Shown here: one piece after another, positions 11,742 through 25,190 of the stretch
How the letters are laid out: each line of letters starts with the position of its first letter
How positions within the stretch are numbered: position 1 is the stretch's first letter
Source of the DNA: Ptiloglossa arizonensis
Lineage: Eukaryota > Arthropoda > Insecta > Hymenoptera > Colletidae
Reading direction: 5' to 3'
NCBI RefSeq assembly: GCF_051014685.1
Contig: NW_027479517.1
Span: 1-64,000 of the forward strand
Length of the DNA: 64,000 nucleotides
Made by a program: the position numbers and the translations under genes
The notes under the pieces: model-generated
Told to the model about the DNA's origin: nothing
What the model saw: only the letters and a program-made list of their open reading frames with translations
Database searches by the model: none

Positions 11742-12705
11742 TAGAAACTCGCCCGATTACGACGGTTTGCGTACTTTTCCTGTAGGCCGTTCTAGTTATT
11801 CGTTTCAAGCATCAGAACTGCGAAAATTTTTAGTTTCTCAAGCGTTTCTTACTTACAAACTGCCACATCTCGCGAAAGGATTGACCAATCCGCAAAATTT
11901 CTGTTGCATCTGAAAGTAGAAACTCGCACGATTACGACGGTTTGCGTACTTTTCCCCTAGGCCGTGCTGGTTATTCGTTTCGAGCATCAGAACTGCGAAA
12001 ATTTTGAGTTTCACAACCGTTTCTTACCTCCAAACTGCCACATCTCGCGAACGGATTGATCAATCCGCAAAGTTTCTGATGCATCTAAATGTAGAAACTC
12101 GCACGATTACGACGCTATGCGTACTTTTCCCCTAGGCCGTTCTGGTTGTTCGTTTCGAGCATCAGAACTGCGAAAATTTTGAGTTTCTCAAGCGTTTCTT
12201 GCCTCCAATCTGCCATATCTCGCGAACGGATTGACCAATCCGCAAAATTTCTGTTGCATCTGAAAGTAGAAACTCGCCCGATTAAAACGGTATGTGTACT
12301 TTTCCCCTAGGCGGTGCCAGTTATTCGTTTCGAGCATCAGAACTGCGAAAATTTTGAGTTTCTCCACCGTTTCTTACCTCCAAACTGCCATATCTCGCGA
12401 ACGGATTGACCAATCCGCAAAATTTCTGATGCATCTGAATGTAGAAACTCGCCCGATTACAACGGTATGCGTACTTTTCCCATAGGCCGTTCTAGTTATG
12501 CTTGTCGAGCATCAGAACTGCGAAAATTTTGATTTTCTCATGTGTTTCTTACCTCCAAGCTCCCATATCTCGCGAACGGATTGACCAATCCGCAAAATTT
12601 CTGTTGCATCTGAAAGTAGAAACTCGCCCGATCACAACGGTATGCGTACTTTTCCCCTAGGCCGTTCTGGTTATTCGTTTCGAGCATCAGAACTGCGAAA
12701 ATTTT
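11732..12705 (+). repeat. Displaced copy of the segment at about 1,051-2,200
   Basis: Markers of the left end reappear here in the same order: gattacgacggtttgcg with gtttcaagcatc, ccgtgctggttattcg, gattacgacgctatgcg, aggcggtgccag, and cccatagg followed by gattttctca and aagctcccat. The offset is 10,681 bp at the start and 10,506 bp after the monomer at about 1,325-1,500, so this copy lacks that one monomer. A third partial copy of the first part lies at about 12,790-13,130. Substitutions between the copies are common, so this event is older than the 3.44-kb duplication. Confidence 0.8.
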
Positions 12706-13519
12706 GAGTTTCTCAACCGTTTCTTACCTCCAAACTGCCATTTCTCGCGAACGGATTGACCAATCCGCAAAATTTCTGTTGCATCTGAAAGTAGAAACTC
12801 GCCCGATTACAACGGTATGTGTACTTTTCCCCTAGGCCGTTCTAGTTATTCGGTTCGAGCATCAGAACTGCGAAAATTTTTAGTTTCTCAAGCGTTTCTT
12901 ACTTACAAACTGCCACATCTCGCGAACGGATTGACCAATCCGCAAAATTTCTGTTGCATCAGAAAGTAGAAACTCGCCCGATTACGACGGTTTGCGTACT
13001 TTTCCTGTAGGCCGTTCTAGTTATTCGTTTCAAGCATCAGAACTGCGAAAATTTTTAGTTTCTCAAGCGTTTCTTACTTACAAACTGCCACATCTCGCGA
13101 AAGGATTGACCAATCCGCAAAATTTCTGTTGCATCTGAAAGTAGAAACTCGCCCGATTACAACGGTATGTGTACTTTTCCCCTAGGCCGTGCCAGTTATT
13201 CGTTTCGAGCATCAGAACTGCGAAAATTTTGAGTTTCACAACCGTTTCTTACCTCCAAACTGCCACATCTCGCGAACGGATTGATCAATCCGCAAAATTT
13301 CTGTTGCATCTAAAAGTAGAAACTCGCCCGATTACGACGCTATGCGTACTTTTCCCCTAGGCGGTGCCAGTTATTCGTTTCGAGCATCAGAACTGCGAAT
13401 ATTTTGAGTTTCTCCACCGTTTCTTACCTCCAAACTGCCATATCTCGCGAACGGATTGACCAATCCGCAAAATTTCTGATGCATCTGAATGTAGAAACTC
13501 GCCCGATTACAACTGTATG

Positions 13520-14290
13520 CGTACTTTTCCCCTAGGCCGTTCTAGTTATTCGGTTCGAGCATCAGAACTGCGAAAATTTTGAGTTTCTCAAGCGTTTCTT
13601 ACCTCCAAACTGCCATATCTCGCGAACGGATTGACCAATCCGCAAAGTGTCTGTTGCATCTGAAAGTAGAAACTCGCCCGATTACAACGGTATGCGTAGT
13701 TTTCCCCTAGGCCGTTCTGGTTATTCGTTTCGAGCATCAGAACTGCGAAAATTTTGAGTTGCTCAAGCGTTTCTTACCTCCAAACTGCCATATCTCGCGA
13801 ACGGATTGACCAATCCGCAAAATTTCTGTTGCATCTGAAAGCTGAAACAACCCCGATTACAACGGTATGAGTACTTTTCCCCTAGGCCGTCCTAGTTATT
13901 CGTTTCGAGCATCAGAACAGCGAAAATTTTGTTTCTCTCAAGCGTTTCTTACCTCCAAACTGCCATATCTCGCGAACGGATTGACCAATCCGCAAAATTT
14001 ATGTTGCATCTGAAAGTAGAAACTCGCCCGATTACAACTGTATGCGTGCTTTTCCCCTAGGCCGTTCTAGTTATTCGTTTCGAGCATCAGAACTGTGAAA
14101 ATTTTGAGTTTCTCAACCGTTTCTTACCTCCAAACTGCCATATCTCGCGAACGGATTGACCAATCCGCAAAATTTCTGTTGCATCTGAAAGTTGAAACAC
14201 GCCCGATTACAACGGTATGAGTACTTTTCCCCTAGGCCGTGCCAGTTATTCGTTTCGAGCATCAGAACTGCGAAAATTTTGAGTTTCTCA
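13520..14290 (+). repeat. Duplicated block, copy 1 (partner at 14,570-15,470)
   Basis: The run gcaaagtgtctg, gcgtagttttcccc, gagttgctcaagcg, gctgaaaca with ccccgatt, tatgagtac and aacagcgaaaattttg occurs here and again 1,050 bp downstream. After about 13,980 the offset becomes 1,225 bp (tatgcgtgc at 14,041 versus 15,266), so one monomer is missing from this copy or gained in the other. The change of offset lies next to an odd joint, ttttgtttctctcaagcg, near 13,930, where gagtttctc is expected. Confidence 0.82.
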
Positions 14291-14569
14291 AGCGTTTCTT
14301 ACCGCCAAACTGCCATATCTCGCGAACGGATTGACCAATCCGCAAAATTTCTGTTGCATCTGAAAGTAGAAACTCGCCCGATTACAACGGAATGTGTACT
14401 TTTCCCCTAGGCCGTGCCAGTTATTCGTTTCGAGCATCAGAACTGCGAAAATTTTGAGTTTCTCAAGCGTTTCTTACCTCCAAACTGCCATATCTCGCGA
14501 ACGGATTGACCAATCCGCAAAATTTCTGTTGCATCTGAAAGTAGAAACTCGCCCGATTACAACTGTATG

Positions 14570-15470
14570 CGTACTTTTCCCCTAGGCCGTTCTAGTTATT
14601 CGGTTCGAGCATCAGAACTGCGAAAATTTTGAGTTTCTCAAGCGTTTCTTACCTCCAAACTGCCATATCTCGCGAACGGATTGACCAATCCGCAAAGTGT
14701 CTGTTGCATCTGAAAGTAGAAACTCGCCCGATTACAACGGTATGCGTAGTTTTCCCCTTGGCCGTTCTGGTTATTCGTTTCGAGCATCAGAACTGCGAAA
14801 ATTTTGAGTTGCTCAAGCGTTTCTTACCTCCAAACTGCCATATTTCGCGAACGGATTGACCAATCCGCAAAATTTCTGTTGCATCTGAAAGCTGAAACAC
14901 CCCCGATTACAACGGTATGAGTACTTTTCCCCTAGGCCGTCCTAGTTATTCGTTTCGAGCATCAGAACAGCGAAAATTTTGAGTTTCTCAAGCGTTTCTT
15001 ACCTCCAAACTGCCATATCTCGCGAACGGATTGACCAATCCGCAAAATTTCTGTTGCATCTGAAAGCAGAAACCCGCCCGATTACAACGGTATGCGTACT
15101 TTTCCTGTAGGCCGTTCTAGTTATTCGTTTCGAGCATCAGAACTGCGAAAATTTTTAGTTTCTCAAGCGTTTCTTACCTCCAAACTGCCATATCTCGCGA
15201 ACGGATTGACCAATCCGCAAAATTTATGTTGCATCTGAAAGTAGAAACTCGCCCGATTACAACTGTATGCGTGCTTTTCCCCTAGGCCGTTCTAGTTATT
15301 CGTTTCGAGCATCAGAACTGTGAAAATTTTGAGTTTCTCAACCGTTTCTTACCTCCAAACTGCCATATCTCGCGAACGGATTGACCAATCCGCAAAATTT
15401 CTGTTGCATCTGAAAGTTGAAACACGCCCGATTACAACGGTATGAGTACTTTTCCCCTAGGCCGTTCTAG
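14570..15470 (+). repeat. Duplicated block, copy 2
   Basis: This partner of 13,520-14,290 keeps the extra monomer with gcagaaacccgcccg (about 15,057) and the normal gagtttctcaagcg at the point where copy 1 shows its altered joint. Copy 2 therefore looks more like the original order. Confidence 0.8.
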
Positions 15471-18400
15471 TTATTCGTTTCGAGCATCAGAACTGTGAAA
15501 ATTTTGAGTTTCTCAACCGTTTCTTACCTCCAAACTGCCATATCTCGCGAACGGATTGACCAATCGGCAAAATTTCTGTTGCATCTGAAAGAAGAAACTC
15601 GCCCGATTACAACGGTATGCGTACTTTTCCCCTAGGCCGTTCTAGTTATTCGTTTCGAGCATCAGAACTGGGAAAATTTTGAGTTTCTCAAGCGTTTCTT
15701 ACTTACAAACTGCCACATCTCGCGAACGGATTGACCAATCCGCAAAGTGTCTGTTGCATCTGAAAGTAGAAACTCGCCCGATTACAACGGTATGTGTACT
15801 TTTCCTCTAGGCCGTTCCAGTTATTCGTTTCGAGCATCAGAACTGCGAAAATTTTGAGTTTCTCAACCGTTTCTTACCTCCAAACTGCCACATCTCGCGA
15901 ACGGATTGATCAATCCGCAAAATTTCTGTTGCATCTAAAAGTAGAAACTCGCCCGATTACGACGCTATGCGTACTTTTCCCCTAGGCCGTTCTGGTTATT
16001 CGTTCCGAGCATCAGAACTGCGAAAATTTTGAGTTTCTCAAGCGTTTCTTACCTCCAATCTGCCATATCTCGCGAACGAATTGACCAAACCGCAAAATTT
16101 CTGTTGCATCTGAAAGTAGAAACTCGCCCGATTAAAACGGTATGTGTACTTTTCCCCTAGGCCGTGCCAGTTATTCGTTTCGAGCATCAGAACTGCGAAA
16201 ATTTTGAGTTTCTCAAGTGTTTCTTACTTACAAACTGCCACATCTCGTGAACGGATTGACCAATCCGCAAAATTTCTGTTGCATCTGACAGTAGAAACTC
16301 GCCCGATTACAGCTGTATGCGTACTTTTCCCCTAGGCCGTTCTAGTTATTCGTTTCGAGCATCAGAACTGTGAAAATTTTATGTTTCTCAACCGTTTCTT
16401 ACATCCAAACTGCCATATCTCGCGAACGGATTGACCAGTCCGCAAAATTTCTGTTGCATCTGAAAGTTGAAACACGCCCGATTACAACGGTATGAGTACT
16501 TTTCCCCTAGGCCGTTCTAGTTATTCGTTTCGAGCATCAGAACTGTGAAAATTTTGAGTTTCTCAACCGTTTCTTACCTCCAAACTGCCATATCTCGCGA
16601 ACGGATTGACCAATCCGCAAAATTTCTGTTGCATCTGAAAGCAGAAACCCGCCCGATTACAACGGTATGCGTACTTTTCCTGTGGGCCGTTCTAGTTATT
16701 CGTTTCGAGCATCAGAACTGCGAAAATTTTTAGTTTCTCAAGCGTTTCTTACCTCCAAACTACCATATCTCGCGAACGGATTGACCAATCCGCAAAATTT
16801 ATGTTGCATCTGAAAGTAGAAGCTCGCCCGATTACAACTGTATGCGTACTTTTCCCCTAGGCCGTTCTTGTTATGCTTGTCGAGCACCAGAACTGCGAAA
16901 ATTTTGAGTTTCTCAAGTGTTTCTTACATCCAAAATCCCATATCTCGCGAACGGAATGACCAATCCGCAAAATTTCTGCTGCATCTGAAAGCAGAAACCC
17001 GCCCGATTACAAAGGTATGCGTACTTTTCCTGTAGGCCGTTCTGGTTATTCGTTTCGAGCATCAGAACTGCGAAAATTTTGAGTTTCTCAACCGTTTCTT
17101 ACCTCCAAACTGCCATTTCTCGCGAACGGATTGATCAATCCGCAAAATTTCTGTTGCATCTGAAAGTAGAAACTCGCCCGATTACAACGGTATGTGTACT
17201 TTTCCCTTAGGCCGTTCTAGTTATTCGATTCGAGCATCAGAGCTGCGAAAATTTTGAGTTTCTCAAGCGTTTCTTACTTACAAACTACCATATCTCGCGA
17301 ACGGATTGACCAATCCGCAAAATTTCTGTTGCATCTGAAAGTAGAAACTCGCCCGATTACAACGGTATGTGTACTTTTCCCCTAGGCCGTGCCAGTTATT
17401 CGTTTCGAGCATCAGAACTGCGAAAATTTTGAGTTTCTCAAGCGTTTCTTACCTCCAATCTGCCATATCTCGCGAACGGATTGACCAATCCGCAAAATTT
17501 CTGTTGCATCTGAAAGCAGAAACCCGCCCGATTACAACGGTAAGCGTACTTTTCCTGTAGGCCGTTCTAGTTATTCGTTTCGAGCATCAGAACTGGGAAA
17601 ATTTTTAGTTTCTCAAGCATTTCTTACCTCCAAACTGCCATATCTCGCGAACGGATTGACCAATCCGCAAAATTTATGTTGCATCTGAAAGTAGAAACTC
17701 GCCCGATTACAACTGTAAGCGTGCTTTTCCCCTAGGCCGTTCTAGTTATGCTTGTCGAGCATCAGAACTGCGAAAATTTTGAGTTTCTCAAGCGTTTCTT
17801 ACCTCCAAACTGCCATATCTCGCGAACGGATTGACCAATCCGCAAAATTTTTGTAGCATCTGAAAGTAGAAACTCGCCCGATTACAACGGTATGTGTACT
17901 TTTCCCCTAGGCCGTTCCAGTTATTCGTTTCGAGCATCAGAACTGCGAAAATTTTGAGTTTCTCATCCGTTTCTTACCTCCAAACTGCCATATCTCGCGA
18001 ACGGATTGATCAATCCGCAAAATTTCTGTTGCATCTGAAAGTAGAAACTCGCCCGATTACAACGGTATGCGTACTTTTCCCCTAGGCCGTTCTAGTTATG
18101 CTTGTCGAGCATCAGGACTGTGAAAATTTTGCGTTTCTCAACCGTTTCTTACCTCCAAACTGCCATATCTCGCGAACGGATTGACCAATCCGCAAAATTT
18201 CTGTTGCATCTGAAAGTAGAAACTCGCCCGATTACGACGCTATGCGTACTTTTCCCCTAGGCCGTTCTGGTTATTCGTTTCGAGAATCAGAACTGCGAAA
18301 ATTTTGAGTTTCTCAAGCGTTTCTTACCTCCAAACTGCCATATCTCGCGAACGGATCGACGAATTCGCAAAATTTCTGTTGCATCTGAAAGTAGAAACTC

Positions 18401-18526
18401 GCCCGATTACAACGGTATGCGTACTTTTCCCCTAGGCCGTTCCAGTTATTCGTTTCGAGCATCAGAACTGCGAAAATTTTGAGTTTCTAATCCGTTTCTT
18501 ACCTCCAAACTGCCATATCTCGCGAA

Positions 18527-18542
18527 CGGATAGACCAATCCT
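18527..18542. other. Damaged dyad of the A haplotype (first occurrence)
   Basis: CGGATAGACCAATCCT loses the outermost pair and one inner pair of the dyad. The form is linked to gtagagactcg and acaacagtatgcg in the following 75 bases and is absent left of this point. Copies with the damaged dyad but gtagaaactcg and acaacggtatg (near 28,164, 29,564, 32,714, 36,214 and 42,689) show that the haplotype has been recombined. Confidence 0.88.
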
Positions 18543-20846
18543 CAAAATTTCTGTTGCATCTGAAAGTAGAGACTCGCCCGATTACAACAGTATGCGTACT
18601 TTTCCCCTAGGCCGTTCTAGTTATGCTTGTCGAGCATCAGAACTGCGAAAATTTTGAGTTTCTCAAGCGTTTCTTACCTCCAAACTGCCATATCTCGCGA
18701 ACGGATTGACCAATCCGCAAAATTTTTGTAGCATCTGAAAGTAGAAACTCGCCCGATTACAACGGTATGTGTACTTTTCCCCTAGGCCGTTCCAGTTATT
18801 CGTTTCGAGCATCAGAACTGCGAAAATTTTGAGTTTCTCATCCGTTTCTTACCTCCAAACTGCCATATCTCGCGAACGGATAGACCAATCCTCAAAATTT
18901 CTGTTGCATCTGAAAGTAGAGACTCGCCCGATTACAACAGTATGCGTACTTTTCCCCTAGGCCGTTCTAGTTATCCGTTTCGAGCATCAGAACTGCGAAA
19001 ATTTTGAGTTTCTCAAACGTTTGTTACCTCCAAACTGCCATATCTCGCGAACGGATTGACCAGTCCGCAAAATTTTTGTTGCATCTGAAAGTAGAAACTC
19101 GCCCGATTACAACGGTATGTGTACTATTCCCCTAGGCCGTTCCAATTATTCGTTTCGAGCATCAGAACTGCGAAAATTTTGAGTTTCTAATCCGTTTCTT
19201 ACCTCCAAACTGCCATATCTCGCGAACGGATAGACCAATCCTCAAAATTTCTGTTGCATCTGAAAGTAGAGACTCGCCCGATTACAACAGTATGCGTACT
19301 TTTCCCCTAGGCCGTTCTAGTTATGCTTGTCGAGCATCAGAACTGCGAAAATTTTGAGTTTCTCAAGCGTTTCTTACCTCCAAACTGCCATATCTCGCGA
19401 ACGGATTGACCAATCCGCAAAATTTTTGTAGCATCTGAAAGTAGAAACTCGCCCGATTACAACGGTATGTGTACTTTTCCCCTAGGCCGTTCCAGTTATT
19501 CGTTTCGAGCATCAGAACTGCGAAAATTTTGAGTTTCTCATCCGTTTCTTACCTCCAAACTGCCATATCTCGCGAACGGATAGACCAATCCTCAAAATTT
19601 CTGTTGCATCTGAAAGTAGAGACTCGCCCGATTACAACAGTATGCGTACTTTTCCCCTAGGCCGTTCTAGTTATCCGTTTCGAGCATCAGAACTGCGAAA
19701 ATTTTGAGTTTCTCAAACGTTTGTTACCTCCAAACTGCCATATCTCGCGAACGGATTGACCAGTCCGCAAAATTTTTGTTGCATCTGAAAGTAGAAACTC
19801 GCCCGATTACAACGGTATGTGTACTATTCCCCAAGGCCGTTCCAATTATTCGTTTCGAGCATCAGAACTGCGAAAATTTTGAGTTTCTCATCCGTTTCTT
19901 ACCTCCCAACTGCCATATCTCGCGAACGGATAGACCAATCCTCAAAATTTCTGTTGCATCTGAAAGTAGAGACTCGCCCGATTACAACAGTATGCGTACT
20001 TTTCCCCTAGGCCGTTCTAGTTATGCTTGTCGAGCATGAGAGCTACGAAAATTTTGAGTTTCTCAAGCGTTTCTTACATCCAAACGGCCATATCTCGCGA
20101 ACGGATTGACCAATCCGCAAAATTTCTGTTGCATCTGAAAGTAGAAACTCGCCCGATTACAACGGTATGCGTACTTTTCCCCTAGGCCTTTCTGGTTATT
20201 CATTTCGAGCATCAGAACTGCGAAAATTTTGAGTTGCTCAAGCGTTTCTTACCTCCAAACTGCCATATCTAGCGAAAGGATTGACCATTCCGCAATACTT
20301 CTGTTGCATCTGAAAGTAGAAACTCGCCCGATTACAACGGTATGCGTACTTTTCCCCTAGGCCGTTCTAGTTACTCGTTTCGAGCATCAGAACTGCGAAA
20401 ATTTTGAGTTTCTCAACCGTTTCTTACCTCCAAACTGCCATATCTCGCGAACGGATCGACGAATCCGCAAAATTTCTGTTGCATCTGAAAGTAGAAACTC
20501 GCCCGATTACAACGGTATGCGTACTTTTCCCCTAGGCCGTTCTAGTTATCCGTTTCGAGCATCAGAACTGCGAAAATTTTGAGTTTATCAAGCGTTTGTT
20601 ACCTCCAAACTGCCATATCTCGCGAACGGATTGACCAATCCGCAAAATTTTTGTTGCATCTGAAAGTAGAAACTCGCCCGATTACAACGGTATGGGTACT
20701 TTTCCCCTAGGCCGTTCCAGTTATCCGTTTCGAGCATCAGAACTGCGACAATTTTGAGTTTCTCAACCGTTTTTTACCTCCAAACTGCCATATCTCGCGA
20801 ACGGATCGACGAATCCGCAAAATTTCTGTTGCATCTGAAAGTAGAA

Positions 20847-22946
20847 ACTCGCCCGATTACAACAGTATGCGTACTTTTCCCCTAGGCCGTTCTAGTTATC
20901 CGTTTCGAGCATCAGAACTGCGAAAATTTTGAGTTTCTCAAACGTTTGTTACCTCCAAACTGCCATATCTCGCGAACGGATTGACCAATCCGCAAAAGTT
21001 TTGTTGCATCTGAAAGTAGAAACTCGCCCGATTACAACGGCATGTGTACTTTTCCCCTAGGCCGTTCCAATTATTCGTTTCGAGCATCAGAACAGCGAAA
21101 ATTTTGAGTTTCTCATCCGTTTCTTACCTCCCAACTGCCATATCTCGCGAACGGATAGACCAATCCTCAAAATTTCTGTTGCATCTGAAAGTAGAGACTC
21201 GCCCGATTACAACAGTATGCGTACTTTTCCCCTAGGCCGTTCTAGTTATGCTTGTCGAGCATGAGAGCTACGAAAATTTTGAGTTTCTCAAGCGTTTCTT
21301 ACATCCAAACGGCCATATCTCGCGAACGGATTGACCAATCCGCAAAATTTCTGTTGCATCTGAAAGTAGAAACTCGCCCGATTACAACGGTATGCGTACT
21401 TTTCCCCTAGGCCTTTCTGGTTATTCATTTCGAGCATCAGAACTGCGAAAATTTTGAGTTGCTCAAGCGTTTCTTACCTCCAAACTGCCATATCTCGCGA
21501 AAGGATTGACCATTCCGCAAAACTTCTGTTGCATCTGAAAGTAGAAACCCGCCCGATTACAACGGTATGCGTACTTTTCCCCTAGGCCGTTCTAGTTATT
21601 CGTTTCGAGCATCAGAAATGTGAAAATTTTGAGTTGCTCAAGCGTTTCTTACCTCCAAACTGCGATATCTCGCGAACGGATTGACCAATCCGCAAAATTT
21701 CTGTTGCATCTGAAAGTAGAAACTCGCCCGATTACAACGGTATGCGTACCTTTCCCCTAGGCCGTTCTAGTTATTCGTTTCGAGCATCAGAAATGTGAAA
21801 ATTTCGAGTTTCTCATCCGTTTCTTTCCTCCAAACTGCCATATCTCGCGAACGGATTGATCAATCCGCAAAATTTCTGTTGCATCTGAAAGTAGAAACTC
21901 GCCCGATTACAACGGTATGCGTACTTTTCCCCTAGGCCGTTCTAGTTATGCTTTTCGAGCATCAGGACTGTGAAAATTTTGCGTTTCTCAACCGTTTCTT
22001 ACCTCCAAACTGCCATATCTCGCGAACGGATTGACCAATCCGCAAAATTTCTGTTGCATCTGAAAGTAGAAACTCGCCCGATTACAACGGTATGCGTAAT
22101 TTTCCCCTAGGCCGTTCTAGTTATTCGTTTCGAGCATCAGAACTGCGAAAATTTTGAGTTTCTCAACCGTTTCTTACCTCCAAACTGCCATATCTCGCGA
22201 ACGGATCGACGAATTCGCAAAATTTCTGTTGCATCTGAAAGTAGAAACTCGCCCGATTACAACGGTATGCGTACTTTTCCCCTAGGCCGTTCTAGTTATC
22301 CGTTTCGAGCATCAGAACTGCGAAAATTTTGAGTTTCTCAACCGTTTCTTACCTCCAAACTGCCATATCTCGCGAACGGATTGACCAATCCGCAAAATTT
22401 TTGTTGCATCTGAAAGTAGAAACTCGCCCGATTACAACGGTATGTGTACTTTTCCCCTAGGCCGTTCCAGTTATTCGTTTCGAGCATCAGAACTACGAAA
22501 ATTTTGAGTTTCTAATCCGTTTCTTACCTCCAAACTGCCATATCTCGCGAACGGATAGACCAATCCTCAAAATTTCTGTTGCATCTGAAAGTAGAGACTC
22601 GCCCGATTACAACAGTATGCGTACTTTTCCCCTAGGCCGTTCTAGTTATGCTTGTCGAGCATCAGAACTGCGAAAATTTTGAGTTTCTCAAGCGTTTCTT
22701 ACCTCCAAACTGCCATATCTCGCGAACGGATTGACCAATCCGCAAAATTTTTGTAGCATCTGAAAGTAGAAACTCGCCCGATTACAACGGTATGTGTACT
22801 TTTCCCCTAGGCCGTTCCAGTTATTCGTTTCGAGCATCAGAACTGCGAAAATTTTGAGTTTCTCATCCGTTTCTTACCTCCAAACTGCCATATCTCGCGA
22901 ACGGATAGACCAATCCTCAAAATTTCTGTTGCATCTGAAAGTAGAG
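20847..22946 (+). repeat. 2,100-bp (12-monomer) higher-order repeat, copy 1
   Basis: This block is followed directly by a second copy at an offset of exactly 2,100 bp. Diagnostic monomers in order are gcaaaagttttg, aacagcg with ctcccaactgcc, gagcatgagagctacg with caaacggcc, cctttctggttattcatttcg, cattccgcaaaacttc, cagaaatgtg, ttctttcctcc, ttatgcttttcg, gcgtaattttcccc and gacgaattcgc. Confidence 0.92.
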
Positions 22947-25190
22947 ACTCGCCCGATTACAACAGTATGCGTACTTTTCCCCTAGGCCGTTCTAGTTATC
23001 CGTTTCGAGCATCAGAACTGCGAAAATTTTGAGTTTCTCAAACGTTTGTTACCTCCAAACTGCCATATCTCGCGAACGGATTGACCAATCCGCAAAAGTT
23101 TTGTTGCATCTGAAAGTAGAAACTCGCCCGATTACAACGGCATGTGTACTTTTCCCCTAGGCCGTTCCAATTATTCGTTTCGAGCATCAGAACAGCGAAA
23201 ATTTTGAGTTTCTCATCCGTTTCTTACCTCCCAACTGCCATATCTCGCGAACGGATAGACCAATCCTCAAAATTTCTGTTGCATCTGAAAGTAGAGACTC
23301 GCCCGATTACAACAGTATGCGTACTTTTCCCCTAGGCCGTTCTAGTTATGCTTGTCGAGCATGAGAGCTACGAAAATTTTGAGTTTCTCAAGCGTTTCTT
23401 ACATCCAAACGGCCATATCTCGCGAACGGATTGACCAATCCGCAAAATTTCTGTTGCATCTGAAAGTAGAAACTCGCCCGATTACAACGGTATGCGTACT
23501 TTTCCCCTAGGCCTTTCTGGTTATTCATTTCGAGCATCAGAACTGCGAAAATTTTGAGTTGCTCAAGCGTTTCTTACCTCCAAACTGCCATATCTCGCGA
23601 AAGGATTGACCATTCCGCAAAACTTCTGTTGCATCTGAAAGTAGAAACCCGCCCGATTACAACGGTATGCGTACTTTTCCCCTAGGCCGTTCTAGTTATT
23701 CGTTTCGAGCATCAGAAATGTGAAAATTTTGAGTTGCTCAAGCGTTTCTTACCTCCAAACTGCGATATCTCGCGAACGGATTGACCAATCCGCAAAATTT
23801 CTGTTGCATCTGAAAGTAGAAACTCGCCCGATTACAACGGTATGCGTACCTTTCCCCTAGGCCGTTCTAGTTATTCGTTTCGAGCATCAGAAATGTGAAA
23901 ATTTCGAGTTTCTCATCCGTTTCTTTCCTCCAAACTGCCATATCTCGCGAACGGATTGATCAATCAGCAAAATTTCTGTTGCATCTGAAAGTAGAAACTC
24001 GCCCGATTACAACGGTATGCGTACTTTTCCCCTAGGCCGTTCTAGTTATGCTTTTCGAGCATCAGGACTGTGAAAATTTTGCGTTTCTCAACCGTTTCTT
24101 ACCTCCAAACTGCCATATCTCGCGAACGGATTGACCAATCCGCAAAATTTCTGTTGCATCTGAAAGTAGAAACTCGCCCGATTACAACGGTATGCGTAAT
24201 TTTCCCCTAGGCCGTTCTAGTTATTCGTTTCGAGCATCAGAACTGCGAAAATTTTGAGTTTCTCAACCGTTTCTTACCTCCAAACTGCCATATCTCGCGA
24301 ACGGATAGACGAATTCGCAAAATTTCTGTTGCATCTGAAAGTAGAAACTCGCCCGATTACAACGGTATGCGTACTTTTCCCCTAGGCCGTTCTAGTTATC
24401 CGTTTCGAGCATCAGAACTGCGAAAATTTTGAGTTTCTCAACCGTTTCTTACCTCCAAACTGCCATATCTCGCGAACGGATTGACCAATCCGCAAAATTT
24501 TTGTTGCATCTGAAAGTAGAAACTCGCCCGATTACAACGGTATGTGTACTTTTCCCCTAGGCCGTTCCAGTCATTCGTTTCGAGCATCAGAACTACGAAA
24601 ATTTTGAGTTTCTAATCCGTTTCTTACCTCCAAACTGCCATATCTCGCGAACGGATAGACCAATCCTCAAAATTTCTGTTGCATCTGAAAGTAGAGACTC
24701 GCCCGATTACAACAGTATGCGTACTTTTCCCCTAGGCCGTTCTAGTTATGCTTGTCGAGCATCAGAACTGCGAAAATTTTGAGTTTCTCAAGCGTTTCTT
24801 ACCTCCAAACTGCCATATCTCGCGAACGGATTGACCAATCCGCAAAATTTTTGTAGCATCTGAAAGTAGAAACTCGCCCGATTACAACGGTATGCGTACT
24901 TTTCCCCTAGGCCGTTCCAGTTATTCGTTTCGAGCATCGGAACTGCGAAAATTTTGAGTTTCTCATCCGTTTCTTACCTCCAAACTGCCATATCTCGCGA
25001 ACGGATAGACCAATCCTCAAAATTTCTGTTGCATCTGAAAGTAGAGACTCGCCCGATTACAACAGTGTGCGTACTTTTCCCCTAGGCCGTTCTAGTTATC
25101 CGTTTCGAGCATCAGAACTGCGAAAATTTTGAGTTTCTCAAACGTTTGTTACCTCCAAACTGCCATATCTCGCGAACGGATTGACCAATC
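22947..25190 (+). repeat. 2,100-bp (12-monomer) higher-order repeat, copy 2
   Basis: This copy keeps every diagnostic monomer of copy 1. I noticed only about six substitutions: caatcagc for caatccgc, gatagacgaattc for gatcgacgaattc, tcattcg for ttattcg, tatgcg for tatgtg, atcggaac for atcagaac and agtgtg for agtatg. That is about 0.3% divergence. Homology fades near 25,190, where gcaaaattt replaces gcaaaagtt. Parts of this unit survive at about 52,400-53,400 and 55,120-56,270. Confidence 0.92.

Larger units (their letters stand above)
1..17740 (+). repeat. Left domain: older, heterogeneous monomers
   Basis: This domain is defined by variants that I do not see to its right: ttcctgtagg in place of ttcccctagg (last near 17,550), cttacttacaaactgcc (last near 17,275), gcagaaacccgcccg, and gattttctca followed by aagctcccat (near 2,022, 5,523, 9,201 and 12,529). 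The tagaccaatcctc haplotype that dominates the rest of the window is absent. Six of the ten length changes fall here. Higher-order structure is patchy, made of pairs of duplicated blocks and not of one repeating unit. The right edge lies within a monomer near 17,735-17,760, where a left-type segment (actgtaagcgtgctttt) runs into right-type sequence (ttatgcttgtcgagc, then tttttgtagcatc). Confidence 0.85.

Noticed and set aside
19704..20039. The longest open reading frame (111 codons), and the recurrent 62-77-codon frames seen throughout
   Set aside because: They recur at multiples of the 175-bp period on both strands. They re-read one monomer in successive frames because 175 leaves remainder 1 on division by 3, and most start at GTG or at an ATG inside the same motif. 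This one is longer only because a substitution (ccccaagg for cccctagg) removed the usual stop. The peptides show no domain I recognise and no codon-level constraint.
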